Origin: Janibacter cremeus
GTDB lineage: Bacteria; Actinomycetota; Actinomycetes; Actinomycetales; Dermatophilaceae
Reading direction: 5' to 3'
NCBI RefSeq assembly: GCF_013409205.1
Contig: NZ_JACCAE010000001.1
Coordinates: 806,001-870,000, forward strand
Length of the DNA stretch: 64,000 bases
The notes under the pieces: model-generated
What the model saw: the letters and a program-made list of their open reading frames with translations, nothing else
Databases searched by the model: none
What the model was told of the DNA's origin: nothing
Made by a program: the position numbers and the translations under genes
Shown here: positions 47,918 through 56,777 of the stretch, in pieces
Numbering within the stretch: the first letter of the stretch is position 1
Layout: every line of letters starts with the position of its first letter

Positions 47918-49158
47918 GGATAGGATTCATTAGTCACTGGTACGACCCAGAAGGCGGTGCTGCAGCGGGTCCGGGCACGATCGCCCGAGCGCTCGCGGAG
48001 CGAGGACATGACGTCCAGGTTGTGACCGGATTCCCGATATACCCAGAAGGTCGCGTTTTCCCTGAGTATTCCTTGAAGGCGTACCAGCGCGAGCAAATTC
48101 GCGGAGTCACCGTTCACAGATTCCCGATCTACCCCAGTCACGACGCACATGCAGCACATCGAATGCTCAACTACACCAGTTTCGCAACTTCTGGGGCCAT
48201 CGGCGCACTGGCCGTCCTCAAAGGTACCGACGTGAATTTTGTGTACTCGACACCGGCGACGGCTGCAATTCCTGCTCTCACCACCCAAGTGATGCGCAAA
48301 ACCCCCTTCGTTGCTCAGATTCAGGACCTGTGGCCCCAGACAGTCACCGCTAGTGGATTCGTCGATGAAAGTCAAGGAAGATATCTCGAGCGAATCCTCC
48401 ATACCTTCTGTGACAAAGTGTATGGGCGAGCTACCTCGATTGCGGTCACCTCTTCGAGTATGATCGACCTCATCGCTGAGCGAGGCATTCCGCGGGCCAA
48501 ACTCCATTTTGTGCCCAATTGGGCCGAAGAAGCGTCTTTCCGGCCAGTGCCCCGCGACCCTCAATTGGCTGCTGACCTCGGCCTGAACCGCTCTTTTACA
48601 GTGATGTACGCAGGCAATCTTGGCGAGATGCAGAACCTTGAACACCTCGTCTCCGCCGCGGAGCGCGTGCGAGACCTTACCGACCTGCAGATCGCATTCG
48701 TCGGCTCAGGCGTCATGGAGAGTTCCCTACGGGCAACTGTCGATGAAAAGGAGCTGGACAATGTCCGCTTCGTCCCACCCCAACCATTCTCACAGATGTC
48801 GCAGATCCTCGCTCTTGGCGATGCTCAGGTGGTGACACTCAAGGACGTTCCCCTGTACCGGAGCACTCTCCCTAGCAAACTGCAGGCTAACCTCGCTGCG
48901 GGTCGGCCTATCATCGGAGCCGTCGCGGGGGATGCCGCGCGAGTCATCAGCCAGAGTGGGGCGGGACGCACGGCGCCACCCGGGGACGCTGATTTGCTGG
49001 CCCACGCGATTCGTGAACTGCATGCCATGCCGCAGGCTGAGCGAAACGCCCTCGGCGGTGCCGCCAGAAACCACTACCTGCACAACTTCTCCGAGCAACT
49101 CATCGCTGACCGACTCGAAGAACTGCTAGTTGCCGCCGCTCAGAGGCGCGGCAAGTGA
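47914..49158 (+). CDS. Glycosyltransferase family 4, WbuB/CapL-like
   Basis: A 414-residue GT-B enzyme. It begins MRIGFISHWYDPEGGAAAGP and contains PFVAQIQDLWPQTVTASGF, then LHFVPNWAEE and AGNLGEMQNLEHLV, motifs of the WbuB family that transfers N-acetyl-L-fucosamine in E. coli O-antigen and related capsules. The genes for UDP-L-FucNAc lie three genes downstream, which supports that donor. The DNA here is visibly richer in A/T third positions than the flanking backbone. The ATG overlaps the previous stop by four bases. Confidence 0.87.
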   Translation: MRIGFISHWYDPEGGAAAGPGTIARALAERGHDVQVVTGFPIYPEGRVFPEYSLKAYQREQIRGVTVHRFPIYPSHDAHAAHRMLNYTSFATSGAIGALAVLKGTDVNFVYSTPATAAIPALTTQVMRKTPFVAQIQDLWPQTVTASGFVDESQGRYLERILHTFCDKVYGRATSIAVTSSSMIDLIAERGIPRAKLHFVPNWAEEASFRPVPRDPQLAADLGLNRSFTVMYAGNLGEMQNLEHLVSAAERVRDLTDLQIAFVGSGVMESSLRATVDEKELDNVRFVPPQPFSQMSQILALGDAQVVTLKDVPLYRSTLPSKLQANLAAGRPIIGAVAGDAARVISQSGAGRTAPPGDADLLAHAIRELHAMPQAERNALGGAARNHYLHNFSEQLIADRLEELLVAAAQRRGK

Positions 49159-50075
49159 GCGGCGTCGCAGTCGTCGGCGCGACTGGCTTCGTCGGCGATG
49201 CTGTTGTTGAACGTCTACGAACTCGTGGCGTCGTGGCGAAGTCGGTCAGGGCCCCGAGAATTTCAGGGACCGTCGGCGCTCCTGCACCCACTGAGCAGGA
49301 AGTTGATGCCGTCGCCGCAGAAATCGCCCCATGCACCGCTGTCATCAATGCCGCCGGGGTAGCAGATTCCCTCGCCGGTGGAATTGAACACCTGGACGGC
49401 GCAAATGGTCTACTTCCGGGACTACTCGCCCGAGCATGCAACAGGCTGGGCGTCCGCTTGGTCCACATCTCCAGCGCCGCGGTACAAGGACGGCGCCCCG
49501 GGCTCGACTCCACGCTCGAGTATCAGCCATTTTCGGCATACTCTCGATCAAAAGTGATGGGCGAGCAGGCTGTGTTGGCAGTTGGGGACAACGTCTGCGT
49601 GTACCGGCCACCAGGGGTGCACGCGCGTGGTCGAGCAGTCACCTGTGCGGTCGCCCGACTCGCATCCAGCCCTCTCAGATCGGTCGCCTCTCCCGGTACT
49701 GACAACGCGCCTCAAGCCCTGCTCGAGAACGTCGCTGATGCCGCCGTTACTCTTGCGTTGTACTCCGGCGTTGTTCCTCGCGTGGTCCATCACCCCGCCG
49801 AGGGGATCACTACGAGCGGCTTACTCACCGCGCTCGGAAGCAAGCCGCCACACGTGGTGCCCCGAGCTGCAGCACAACTAGTCGTCGCCGCAGCCCAGAA
49901 TGCGTGTCGATGCTCAACGGGACTCGCGGGACAAGCGCGGCGTCTGGAGGTGCTCTGGCTCGGACAAGAACAAGCCCACAGCTGGTTAACCGATATCGGC
50001 TGGAAGCCGCCAGTGGGAACCGGAGGATGGGGAAGAATGACTATCGCGACGAACATGGACTTGGAGGATGCGTGA
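49155..50075 (+). CDS. NAD-dependent sugar epimerase/reductase (CapN/WbpV/WreQ-like)
   Basis: A 306-residue SDR. The nucleotide loop VAVVGATGFVGDAVVERL is at the N-terminus and the catalytic pair is FSAYSRSKVMGEQ (YxxxK), following HISSAAVQGRRP. In capsule and O-antigen loci with a CapD/WbpM dehydratase and a WecA-family initiator, proteins of this size reduce the 4-keto sugar to D-FucNAc or D-QuiNAc. I infer that role from the neighbours; the sequence alone says only sugar-nucleotide SDR. The start is GTG with a GTGA overlap. Confidence 0.8.
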   Translation: MSGVAVVGATGFVGDAVVERLRTRGVVAKSVRAPRISGTVGAPAPTEQEVDAVAAEIAPCTAVINAAGVADSLAGGIEHLDGANGLLPGLLARACNRLGVRLVHISSAAVQGRRPGLDSTLEYQPFSAYSRSKVMGEQAVLAVGDNVCVYRPPGVHARGRAVTCAVARLASSPLRSVASPGTDNAPQALLENVADAAVTLALYSGVVPRVVHHPAEGITTSGLLTALGSKPPHVVPRAAAQLVVAAAQNACRCSTGLAGQARRLEVLWLGQEQAHSWLTDIGWKPPVGTGGWGRMTIATNMDLEDA

Positions 50076-51100
50076 TTACTGATCACGATTTCAACGGCGC
50101 GACCGTGACCATAACGGGAGGCACCGGCTCCTTCGGCAAGACGATGGTCCAACACCTCCTGGACGACGGCGTCAGGCAGGTCCGCGTCCTCAGCCGCGAC
50201 GAGGCGAAGCAGGACGAGATGCGCCAGCAGCTCGCTGACCACCGGGTGCGGTTCTTCATTGGTGATGTGCGCGATCGTCACAGTGTCGACAGTGCGATGG
50301 CCAGCGCCGACTTCGTCTTCCATGCGGCCGCACTGAAGCAGGTGCCGAGTTGCGAGTTCTTCCCGGATCAGGCGGTCAAGACCAATGTCGTCGGCAGTCA
50401 GAACGTCATTGAGTCAGCCCACGCACACGGCGTGCGCTCGGTTGTCTGCCTGAGCACGGACAAGGCCGTCTACCCCATTAATGCCATGGGGATGAGCAAG
50501 GCGCTCATGGAGAAGACAACACAAGCCTTCGCCCGCAACACCCCCGACTCCCCGACCACCGTGTCGGTCACCCGCTACGGCAATGTCATGTACTCGCGCG
50601 GCTCGGTCATCCCACTCTTCGTCCGCCAGATCCGTGAGGGCAAGCCGCTGACGGTCACCGAGCCGAAGATGACCCGGTTCCTCATGTCCCTCGAGGAGTC
50701 GGTCGACTTGGTCAAGCACGCCTTCTTCCATGCGGAGCCCGGTGACCTCTTCGTCAAGAAGGCCCCGGCCTGCACCGTCGACACGCTGGCCCGCGCGGTG
50801 GCGGAACTCATGGGTGTGGAGCCTGACATCCGCACGATCGGCATCAGACATGGGGAGAAGATGTACGAGACGCTCCTCTCCCCGGAGGAGATGCTCAAGG
50901 CCACCGACCAGGGCGACTATTTTCGCGTTCCTCTCGACGCTCGCAGCCTCGACTACTCAAAGTACGTCGAGGAGGGCGAGGGCAAGGCGGCCCAGGCCGA
51001 CGACTTCGACTCCGACAACACCGAGCAGATGGGCGTCGAGGAGACCAAGGCCCTCATCGCGGCTCTTCCCGAGATGCAGATCGTGGCGGGTACCGCATGA
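50072..51100 (+). CDS. fnlA: UDP-GlcNAc 4,6-dehydratase/5-epimerase (FnlA/WbjB/CapE)
   Basis: A 342-residue soluble SDR, first step of UDP-N-acetyl-L-fucosamine synthesis. Motifs are TITGGTGSFGKTMVQHLL, FHAAALKQVPSCEFFP and STDKAVYPINAMGMSKALME, where Met and Lys occupy the catalytic positions as in CapE. It is followed by the two remaining pathway genes with GTGA/ATGA overlaps. The start is GTG inside the end of the previous gene. GC content is closer to the genome backbone than that of the genes before it. Confidence 0.93.
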   Translation: MITDHDFNGATVTITGGTGSFGKTMVQHLLDDGVRQVRVLSRDEAKQDEMRQQLADHRVRFFIGDVRDRHSVDSAMASADFVFHAAALKQVPSCEFFPDQAVKTNVVGSQNVIESAHAHGVRSVVCLSTDKAVYPINAMGMSKALMEKTTQAFARNTPDSPTTVSVTRYGNVMYSRGSVIPLFVRQIREGKPLTVTEPKMTRFLMSLEESVDLVKHAFFHAEPGDLFVKKAPACTVDTLARAVAELMGVEPDIRTIGIRHGEKMYETLLSPEEMLKATDQGDYFRVPLDARSLDYSKYVEEGEGKAAQADDFDSDNTEQMGVEETKALIAALPEMQIVAGTA

Positions 51101-52209
51101 AGGTTGTCATCACCGGAGCGTCCGGCTTCCTCGGGTGGCACACCCGGCTTCGCCTGACCGCTCGGACGGACCACGAGATCGTTCCGGTCGGACGAGCGGA
51201 ATGGCCCAACCTCCCCGCGCTCGTCCGCGGCGCCGACGCCGTGATACACATCGCCGGGGTCAACCGCGCAGACAGCGAGGAAGAGGTGCCGGCGGGCAAC
51301 GCGAGGTTGGCCGAGGATCTGGCGAAGGCCATCACGGCGAAGGGGGCGCCCCTCCGCGTCGTCTACGCCAACTCGATCCAGGCGGGCAACGGCACGCCCT
51401 ACGGCACCGGCAAGGACCGCGCCGCGCACATCCTCCACGGCGCCGTCTCCTCCGTGAGTGGTCACTTCGTCGACGTGCGGCTACCCAACATCTTCGGTGA
51501 GCACGGACGCCCGAAGTACAACTCCTTCGTTGCCACCTTCGTCCATGCCACCGTTGTCGAGGAGAGCCCCTCGATCAAGGACAATCAGGTCGGCCTGCTG
51601 CACGCCCAAGACGCGGCTGCATCGCTGATCGGCGGTCTCATCACGACCAGTGGGACGCTCACGCCCGAGGCCGAGGAGCACGGCGTCCAGGAAGTGTGGG
51701 ACCTGCTCCAGGAGTTCCACGCGACGTACGTCCCCACGGGCGAGATGCCCGACCTGTCGACGAAGTTTCGCGTCGACCTGTTCAACACCTATCGGGCAGC
51801 TCTCTTCCCCAAGCACTATCCACTCCAACTCATGCCGCATTCCGACGCACGAGGGTCGTTCGTCGAGACGGTCCGGTGCCGCGGTGGGGAAGGGCAGACG
51901 TCCTTCTCCACGACCGTCCCGGGCGTGACGCGTGGCGAACATTATCACCTCAGCAAGATCGAGCGCTTTGCTGTCATGCGTGGCAAGGCGACCATGGAGC
52001 TGCGCAAGATGTTCACCGACGAGGTGATCACCTTCGACGCCGATGGCGATGCTCCAGTGGCCGTTGACATGCCCGTGGGGTGGGTGCACAACATCACCAA
52101 CACCGGCGATGAGACGCTCTTCACCCAATTCTGGAGCCACGAGCTGTTCCGGCCCGAGGATCCCGACACCTTCCCCGAGCCCGTCCGTCAGCAGGAGCAG
52201 CGTCCATGA
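51097..52209 (+). CDS. fnlB: UDP-4-keto-sugar reductase with cupin domain (FnlB/WbjC/CapF)
   Basis: A 370-residue two-domain enzyme, second step towards UDP-L-FucNAc. The N-terminal SDR (VVITGASGFLGWHTRLRL, then YGTGKDRAAH) is followed from about residue 245 by a zinc cupin (GVTRGEHYHLSKIERFAV). In S. aureus CapF the cupin epimerises C3 and the SDR reduces C4. The domain order and length are the same as in CapF. It overlaps its neighbours on both sides by four bases. Confidence 0.93.
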   Translation: MKVVITGASGFLGWHTRLRLTARTDHEIVPVGRAEWPNLPALVRGADAVIHIAGVNRADSEEEVPAGNARLAEDLAKAITAKGAPLRVVYANSIQAGNGTPYGTGKDRAAHILHGAVSSVSGHFVDVRLPNIFGEHGRPKYNSFVATFVHATVVEESPSIKDNQVGLLHAQDAAASLIGGLITTSGTLTPEAEEHGVQEVWDLLQEFHATYVPTGEMPDLSTKFRVDLFNTYRAALFPKHYPLQLMPHSDARGSFVETVRCRGGEGQTSFSTTVPGVTRGEHYHLSKIERFAVMRGKATMELRKMFTDEVITFDADGDAPVAVDMPVGWVHNITNTGDETLFTQFWSHELFRPEDPDTFPEPVRQQEQRP

Positions 52210-53339
52210 AGGTCATGACCGTCGTAGGCACCCGGCCTGAACTCATTCGTCTCTCGCGCGTCCTGCATCGGCTGGAAGCAACCGAGGGCATCGAGCACGT
52301 GCTCGTGCACACAGGGCAGAATTACGACTATGAGCTCAACCAGGTCTTCTTCGACGACCTCGGCATCCGCAAGCCGGACCACATGCTTGGAGTGGACACC
52401 TCCTCGCTGGGCGCCGTCCTCGGCGGGACGCTCATTGCCGTCGAGGGCGTCATCCACGAGGAGCAGCCCGATGCCATGCTCGTACTCGGCGACACCAACT
52501 CGTGCATCGCAGCCGTTATGGCCCGCCGGATGAAGGTGCCGACTTACCACATGGAAGCCGGCAACCGGTGCTTCGACCTCAACGTGCCGGAGGAGACGAA
52601 CCGACGCCTCGTCGACCACGTCGCCGACTTCAACCTCGTCTACACCGAGCACGCGCGCCGCAACCTCCTGGCTGAGGGACTCCACCCTCGCCGGATCCTC
52701 AAGACTGGCTCTCCCATGCACGAGGTACTCGAGGCCTACCGTTCCGAGATCGACGCCTCCACCGTCCTCGAGGACAAGGGTCTGCAGGAAGGGGAGTACT
52801 TCCTCGTCAGCGCCCACCGCGAGGAGAACGTGGACTCCCCCGAGCGCCTGCGCCTGCTCGTAGACTGCCTGACCGCGGTACACGAGAAGTTCGGGCTGCC
52901 CGTCTTCGTGTCCACCCATCCACGTACCCGCAAGCGGCTCGAAGCGCTGCCCGACTGGTCGGAGCCCGAGGGCGTGATCTTCAGCGAGCCCCTGGGCTTC
53001 CACGACTACAACAAGCTGCAACTGTCCGCCGCATGCTGCCTCAGCGACTCCGGCACCATCGCCGAGGAGTCATCCCTCCTCGGCTTCCCGGCGATCACCC
53101 TGCGCGACTCGATAGAGCGGCCCGAGGCCCTCGACACCGGGGGAATCATGATGACGGGCCTGAATCGTGACGACGTCTTGGCCGCGGTCCGGGTCTCCAT
53201 GGACTCCGGATACACCCGCGACGGCGGCAGCCACCTTACGCCGGACGACTACCGCATCGACAATACAAGCGAGCGCACGGTGAAGTTCATGCTCTCAACT
53301 GTCCGTCGACACCATAGTTGGGCCGGTATCCGTCCATGA
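52206..53339 (+). CDS. fnlC: UDP-N-acetyl sugar 2-epimerase (FnlC/WbjD/CapG)
   Basis: A 377-residue GT-B-fold epimerase, last step to UDP-L-FucNAc. It begins VMTVVGTRPELIRLSRVL, and EAGNRCFDLNVPEETNRRLVD with HREENVDSPERL are signatures of the non-hydrolysing 2-epimerases, here of the WbjD branch by context. With fnlA and fnlB it completes the pathway. The next gene starts inside its stop codon (ATGA). Confidence 0.92.
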   Translation: MKVMTVVGTRPELIRLSRVLHRLEATEGIEHVLVHTGQNYDYELNQVFFDDLGIRKPDHMLGVDTSSLGAVLGGTLIAVEGVIHEEQPDAMLVLGDTNSCIAAVMARRMKVPTYHMEAGNRCFDLNVPEETNRRLVDHVADFNLVYTEHARRNLLAEGLHPRRILKTGSPMHEVLEAYRSEIDASTVLEDKGLQEGEYFLVSAHREENVDSPERLRLLVDCLTAVHEKFGLPVFVSTHPRTRKRLEALPDWSEPEGVIFSEPLGFHDYNKLQLSAACCLSDSGTIAEESSLLGFPAITLRDSIERPEALDTGGIMMTGLNRDDVLAAVRVSMDSGYTRDGGSHLTPDDYRIDNTSERTVKFMLSTVRRHHSWAGIRP

Positions 53340-54505
53340 CAGTGCCGATTCCAGAAACTTCTCCCGGACCCAAAGTCCTCTTTGACCTGAGCAACCTAAA
53401 GACCGGTGGCGCCCTGCAAGTTGCCGCATCACTCATGGACGAGGTCGCCGCATTCGCGTTGTCCCTCGAGGGGCGACAGCGGTGGCCCTGGCTTGGGGGC
53501 GCATGTTTCGAGTTATCGGAGCCTGTACTTGCCAACACAACGCGAGACCTCGGTTCGCTACACGTAAAAACGGTCGATGGCCGCCCATTATCACGGCTCC
53601 TCAGAGGACGAAGAGAAGCATATTTCGATACCTCGTTCACACTATTCGGCCCCGACTACGGCCCAAGAAGAGCTCGCACAACAATCGTCGGATTTGCCGA
53701 CGGCACGAGCCTCACGCCCGAAACAACATCACCCGAAACAGTCCACCAGAAAATTCGAGGTAAAATTAGGAGAAACATTTCGAGGAGAAGATTCAAACAC
53801 GCCGACTCCTTGGTCGTAGAGGCAAATCATGTCGCGCATAATCTGGCAACCCGATGGGGTATCGACGAAGCGCGCATCTACGTCGTACCAAATGTTCTAA
53901 ACGGGGTATTTCAAGAAGTTCATGGCGAAGCCATCCAACACCTCGATCAGATCCTCTCCCCACCATCCGCCTCGAATTCAATTCGACTCTGCTACCCGTC
54001 CAGACTATATCCCCATAAGAATATTCAGATTATGGGGAGAGCCGCCAAAGCTCTTTCGGAGAACTACGGATTGTCGATCCAGCTACTCCTTACCCTGACC
54101 GATTCCGAGTTCGCCGCCTTAGATCCAATGACTCAATCAATAAGCACCACAGTTGGCCCTCTGAGGGTCGCTCAGATGCCATCACTCTACAAAGCGTGTG
54201 ACGCCACAGTCTTCGTGAGCCTCAACGAGAGCTTTTCGATCACTCCCCTGGAGGCCATGTCCAGTGGCAGCCCCCTCATAGCGTCAGATCGCGAATTCGT
54301 TCACGAGATCGCTGGCGACGCCGCCGGGTACTGCGACCCGCTAGACCCAAACGACATAGCCCGCGCCCTCTCAGGACTTGTCACACAGCCAGAAATTACC
54401 GCAAGACGCATCGCCTCAGGTCACAAGATTGTCGAAAACTGGCCAAGCGCTAAAGCCCGCACTGAGCGGTATCTCGACATAATTGCTCAGAACTTTCGGC
54501 CCTAG
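53336..54505 (+). CDS. Glycosyltransferase family 4
   Basis: A 389-residue GT-B glycosyltransferase. The C-terminal half has CYPSRLYPHKNIQIMGRAAK and the donor-site stretch FVSLNESFSITPLEAMSSG (E-x7-E) typical of family GT4. The donor and acceptor are unknown; it probably adds the third sugar, perhaps rhamnose. The codon use is clearly richer in A/T than fnlA-C just upstream, with runs of A, so it seems to have a different origin. Its TAG stop shares the palindrome CTAG with the stop of the convergent flippase gene. Confidence 0.85.
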   Translation: MTVPIPETSPGPKVLFDLSNLKTGGALQVAASLMDEVAAFALSLEGRQRWPWLGGACFELSEPVLANTTRDLGSLHVKTVDGRPLSRLLRGRREAYFDTSFTLFGPDYGPRRARTTIVGFADGTSLTPETTSPETVHQKIRGKIRRNISRRRFKHADSLVVEANHVAHNLATRWGIDEARIYVVPNVLNGVFQEVHGEAIQHLDQILSPPSASNSIRLCYPSRLYPHKNIQIMGRAAKALSENYGLSIQLLLTLTDSEFAALDPMTQSISTTVGPLRVAQMPSLYKACDATVFVSLNESFSITPLEAMSSGSPLIASDREFVHEIAGDAAGYCDPLDPNDIARALSGLVTQPEITARRIASGHKIVENWPSAKARTERYLDIIAQNFRP

Positions 54506-55764
54506 TCCCTCGCCAAGTGCCAACATGCCCCAGCCAGCACAATCGCAACAATCGCTAAAGAAGACGCGACCGCTGTACTGGTCCCCCAAACACTAACAGC
54601 GAGAATGGGGGCCAAGAGGACCGAGAGCGAGTACACCAACCGAAGTCGAACGGCCACTTGCAATCGTCCTTGGACGCGAAGCCTCGAACGAGCTACAGCC
54701 CATAGGCCTAAGCCAGCATACTCCAAAGCCGTGATGAGGACGATGGACTGCACAAGGGGCCACGACTCCCCCAGCAGGAACACGCCGACCGTGCCGGGCA
54801 GCAAGAACAGGGTAAATCCCCAAATGGTCGCGAGTGCCACCAAACCTAGCGCGAGGAGGCGGAACATTTGTTTACCGCGCCGCTTACCCATACGTATCGC
54901 CTCTGGAACCACCGCCAGGGGGATGGTCGCAGCGATCAGATTCAGCGGACCGAAAAGCACACCAGATCCACGAATCGCGGCTACAACCGGCGCGCCGGCA
55001 AGGGCGGCCACGACTGAACTGTTCAAGAGAGGCGAAACCGCAGCTAGGCCCGATTCGGAAGCAAGATGAACGCGTCTTCCATCCGCACGAAGCCAAGCGA
55101 CAGTCCCCCCAAAACGCGGTCGCGACCCATAACCCATCGATGCCAACAAGAGACCACTCAGCAGAGCCCCCAGAACCCACATCGCCGACCCAAGCACGGC
55201 AGATGAATCAAGCACCCCTATGACTGGGAGAGCTAGGCCGAGGAGCGCGATCCCAAACCAAAGTGAGTCCGCAACAGCAGCGTGCTTCGGCCTGCCGACA
55301 GCCACCGACCAGAACCGTTGCAGATCCTGAAGTAGTACAACAGGCAAAGCGAGGGCCAATACAAGTAGAGCCATCCCTCCTGAATGAAGGTCGAGAGCCA
55401 GGAAAGAGTAGGAAGCCAGTACGGCGCCGAAAACAAGCGACATAACCAGAACTGACGCCGCAGAGCGCGAGACGAGCTCCCGCGCCCGACCCCTATTGAA
55501 ATGGGGCAGATCCAGTCCAAGCACACCCCCAAAGGCGTTCCGGGAAACCACCATGGCCACAGTAATAACTGAATAGCCAATCATCAGAAGGCCGAAATCG
55601 AGCGGAGAACTTCCTCTCGCAAGAAGAAAAACGAGGACGAAATTACTCCCACTCGACAATCCCTGATCGATCACCGACCACGCTAGGCGCGCCTGGGACC
55701 GACCTTCGTCGCGCACCACTGGATAGGGCCCTTTCATCGGTAACAACAAGCCTGATGGCGCCAC
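54502..55764 (-). CDS. Oligosaccharide flippase (Wzx-like)
   Basis: A 420-residue protein with about 12 hydrophobic segments and the layout of polysaccharide translocases (LAWSVIDQGLSSGSNFVLVF, later VALAGAPVVAAIRGSGVLFG). It would flip the lipid-linked repeat across the membrane. An internal Met (MKGPYPV) nine codons in is another start. It heads an opposite-strand group of four genes (with pyruvyl transferase, LicD-like and polymerase), all lower in GC. Confidence 0.82.
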   Translation of the reverse strand: MAPSGLLLPMKGPYPVVRDEGRSQARLAWSVIDQGLSSGSNFVLVFLLARGSSPLDFGLLMIGYSVITVAMVVSRNAFGGVLGLDLPHFNRGRARELVSRSAASVLVMSLVFGAVLASYSFLALDLHSGGMALLVLALALPVVLLQDLQRFWSVAVGRPKHAAVADSLWFGIALLGLALPVIGVLDSSAVLGSAMWVLGALLSGLLLASMGYGSRPRFGGTVAWLRADGRRVHLASESGLAAVSPLLNSSVVAALAGAPVVAAIRGSGVLFGPLNLIAATIPLAVVPEAIRMGKRRGKQMFRLLALGLVALATIWGFTLFLLPGTVGVFLLGESWPLVQSIVLITALEYAGLGLWAVARSRLRVQGRLQVAVRLRLVYSLSVLLAPILAVSVWGTSTAVASSLAIVAIVLAGACWHLARD

Positions 55765-55787
55765 CCGGCCGGGTACGCGTGGGCCCC

Positions 55788-56777
55788 CTACCTCCGCTCA
55801 AGGAAAGGGCAGCTATCGAGCAGCCTGCGCGCATCAAAGGATATTGGTCGATCATCAAACGTTAGTTTCGAAAAGAGATCATCCGCAGTTAGCTTCCCCT
55901 TAGGTAGTTCGAAGCTTTGCGCATGTCGGAGTTTGTCGACCGACGCGAAGTAGTCATAAAACTTAAACTCGCCTCCGAAGGGGCGGCTGCCGCCACTAGC
56001 GCTATCCGATTCGATCCAAGCACTTGGAATCCTATAAGCGTCAGCAATAACAAGGCCATGAAGTGAAGACGAGGCGAGGGCTTCACATTCAAGCATTTCC
56101 TTGGTCGTTCGCTCAACGTCCGTGGTCCTGAGGTCGATGACCTTGACGTCGGGTCCAAGAGACAGCCATCGCCAACGATCTTCGGTGTGTCGAATGACAA
56201 TTCCAACACGATATCTCTTTGTAACCGTTGGGCTGAAGTAATACGGCATCAAGAGGGCAGGGTCGCCGTAAACTCGAGGGCAGTCAATTCCGACGTTAAG
56301 AAGTCTCGATCGAGTGATTGGACCACGGACTGCATGGTACTTTGCTTTTTGAGCAAACACTCCTCGCCGTTCCGTTCCGTACGAACCCGATCCCCACACC
56401 TCGGAGGAGGCCGACGCCTCACTGACGATCGATCCAATCATGACGAAATGCGGCCGGCCCTTCGCCGCAAAGCGCACTGGTTTGCCCGACATGCGCGCGA
56501 GCAGCCAGGGGGACAGCAAATCGCCATAATTATCTCCTTGGTCGAAGAATTTTAAGGGAAGGTAATCAACGTCTGTTAAATGGCGGGCCAAGACGTACTC
56601 TTCACTTATGGAGTCGACATTGCTGCGCTCTGATTGAGGCGCCTGCAGGGCACTATCGGCAAGGCGCTTGCCAAGGTCCTGCACCCCCTTTACTCGGGCT
56701 TTGTGCTTTGCGCTCATCCGGCGAAGGCGCCACTGCACCGAATTCTGGACCAACCGCATTGGACCGGACGTTTTCAT
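55788..56777 (-). CDS. Polysaccharide pyruvyl transferase family protein
   Basis: A 329-residue protein that probably adds a pyruvate ketal to a sugar of the repeat, using phosphoenolpyruvate. Family motifs are FDQGDNYGDLLSPWLLARM, HAVRGPITRSRL, YGDPALLMPYYFSP and ASSSLHGLVIADAYRIP. The short leading region (WRLRRMSAKHKARVK) is basic. Its stop is 23 bases upstream of the flippase start, and its ATG overlaps the LicD-like stop by four bases. The DNA is low in GC for this genome. Confidence 0.87.
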   Translation of the reverse strand: MKTSGPMRLVQNSVQWRLRRMSAKHKARVKGVQDLGKRLADSALQAPQSERSNVDSISEEYVLARHLTDVDYLPLKFFDQGDNYGDLLSPWLLARMSGKPVRFAAKGRPHFVMIGSIVSEASASSEVWGSGSYGTERRGVFAQKAKYHAVRGPITRSRLLNVGIDCPRVYGDPALLMPYYFSPTVTKRYRVGIVIRHTEDRWRWLSLGPDVKVIDLRTTDVERTTKEMLECEALASSSLHGLVIADAYRIPSAWIESDSASGGSRPFGGEFKFYDYFASVDKLRHAQSFELPKGKLTADDLFSKLTFDDRPISFDARRLLDSCPFLERR

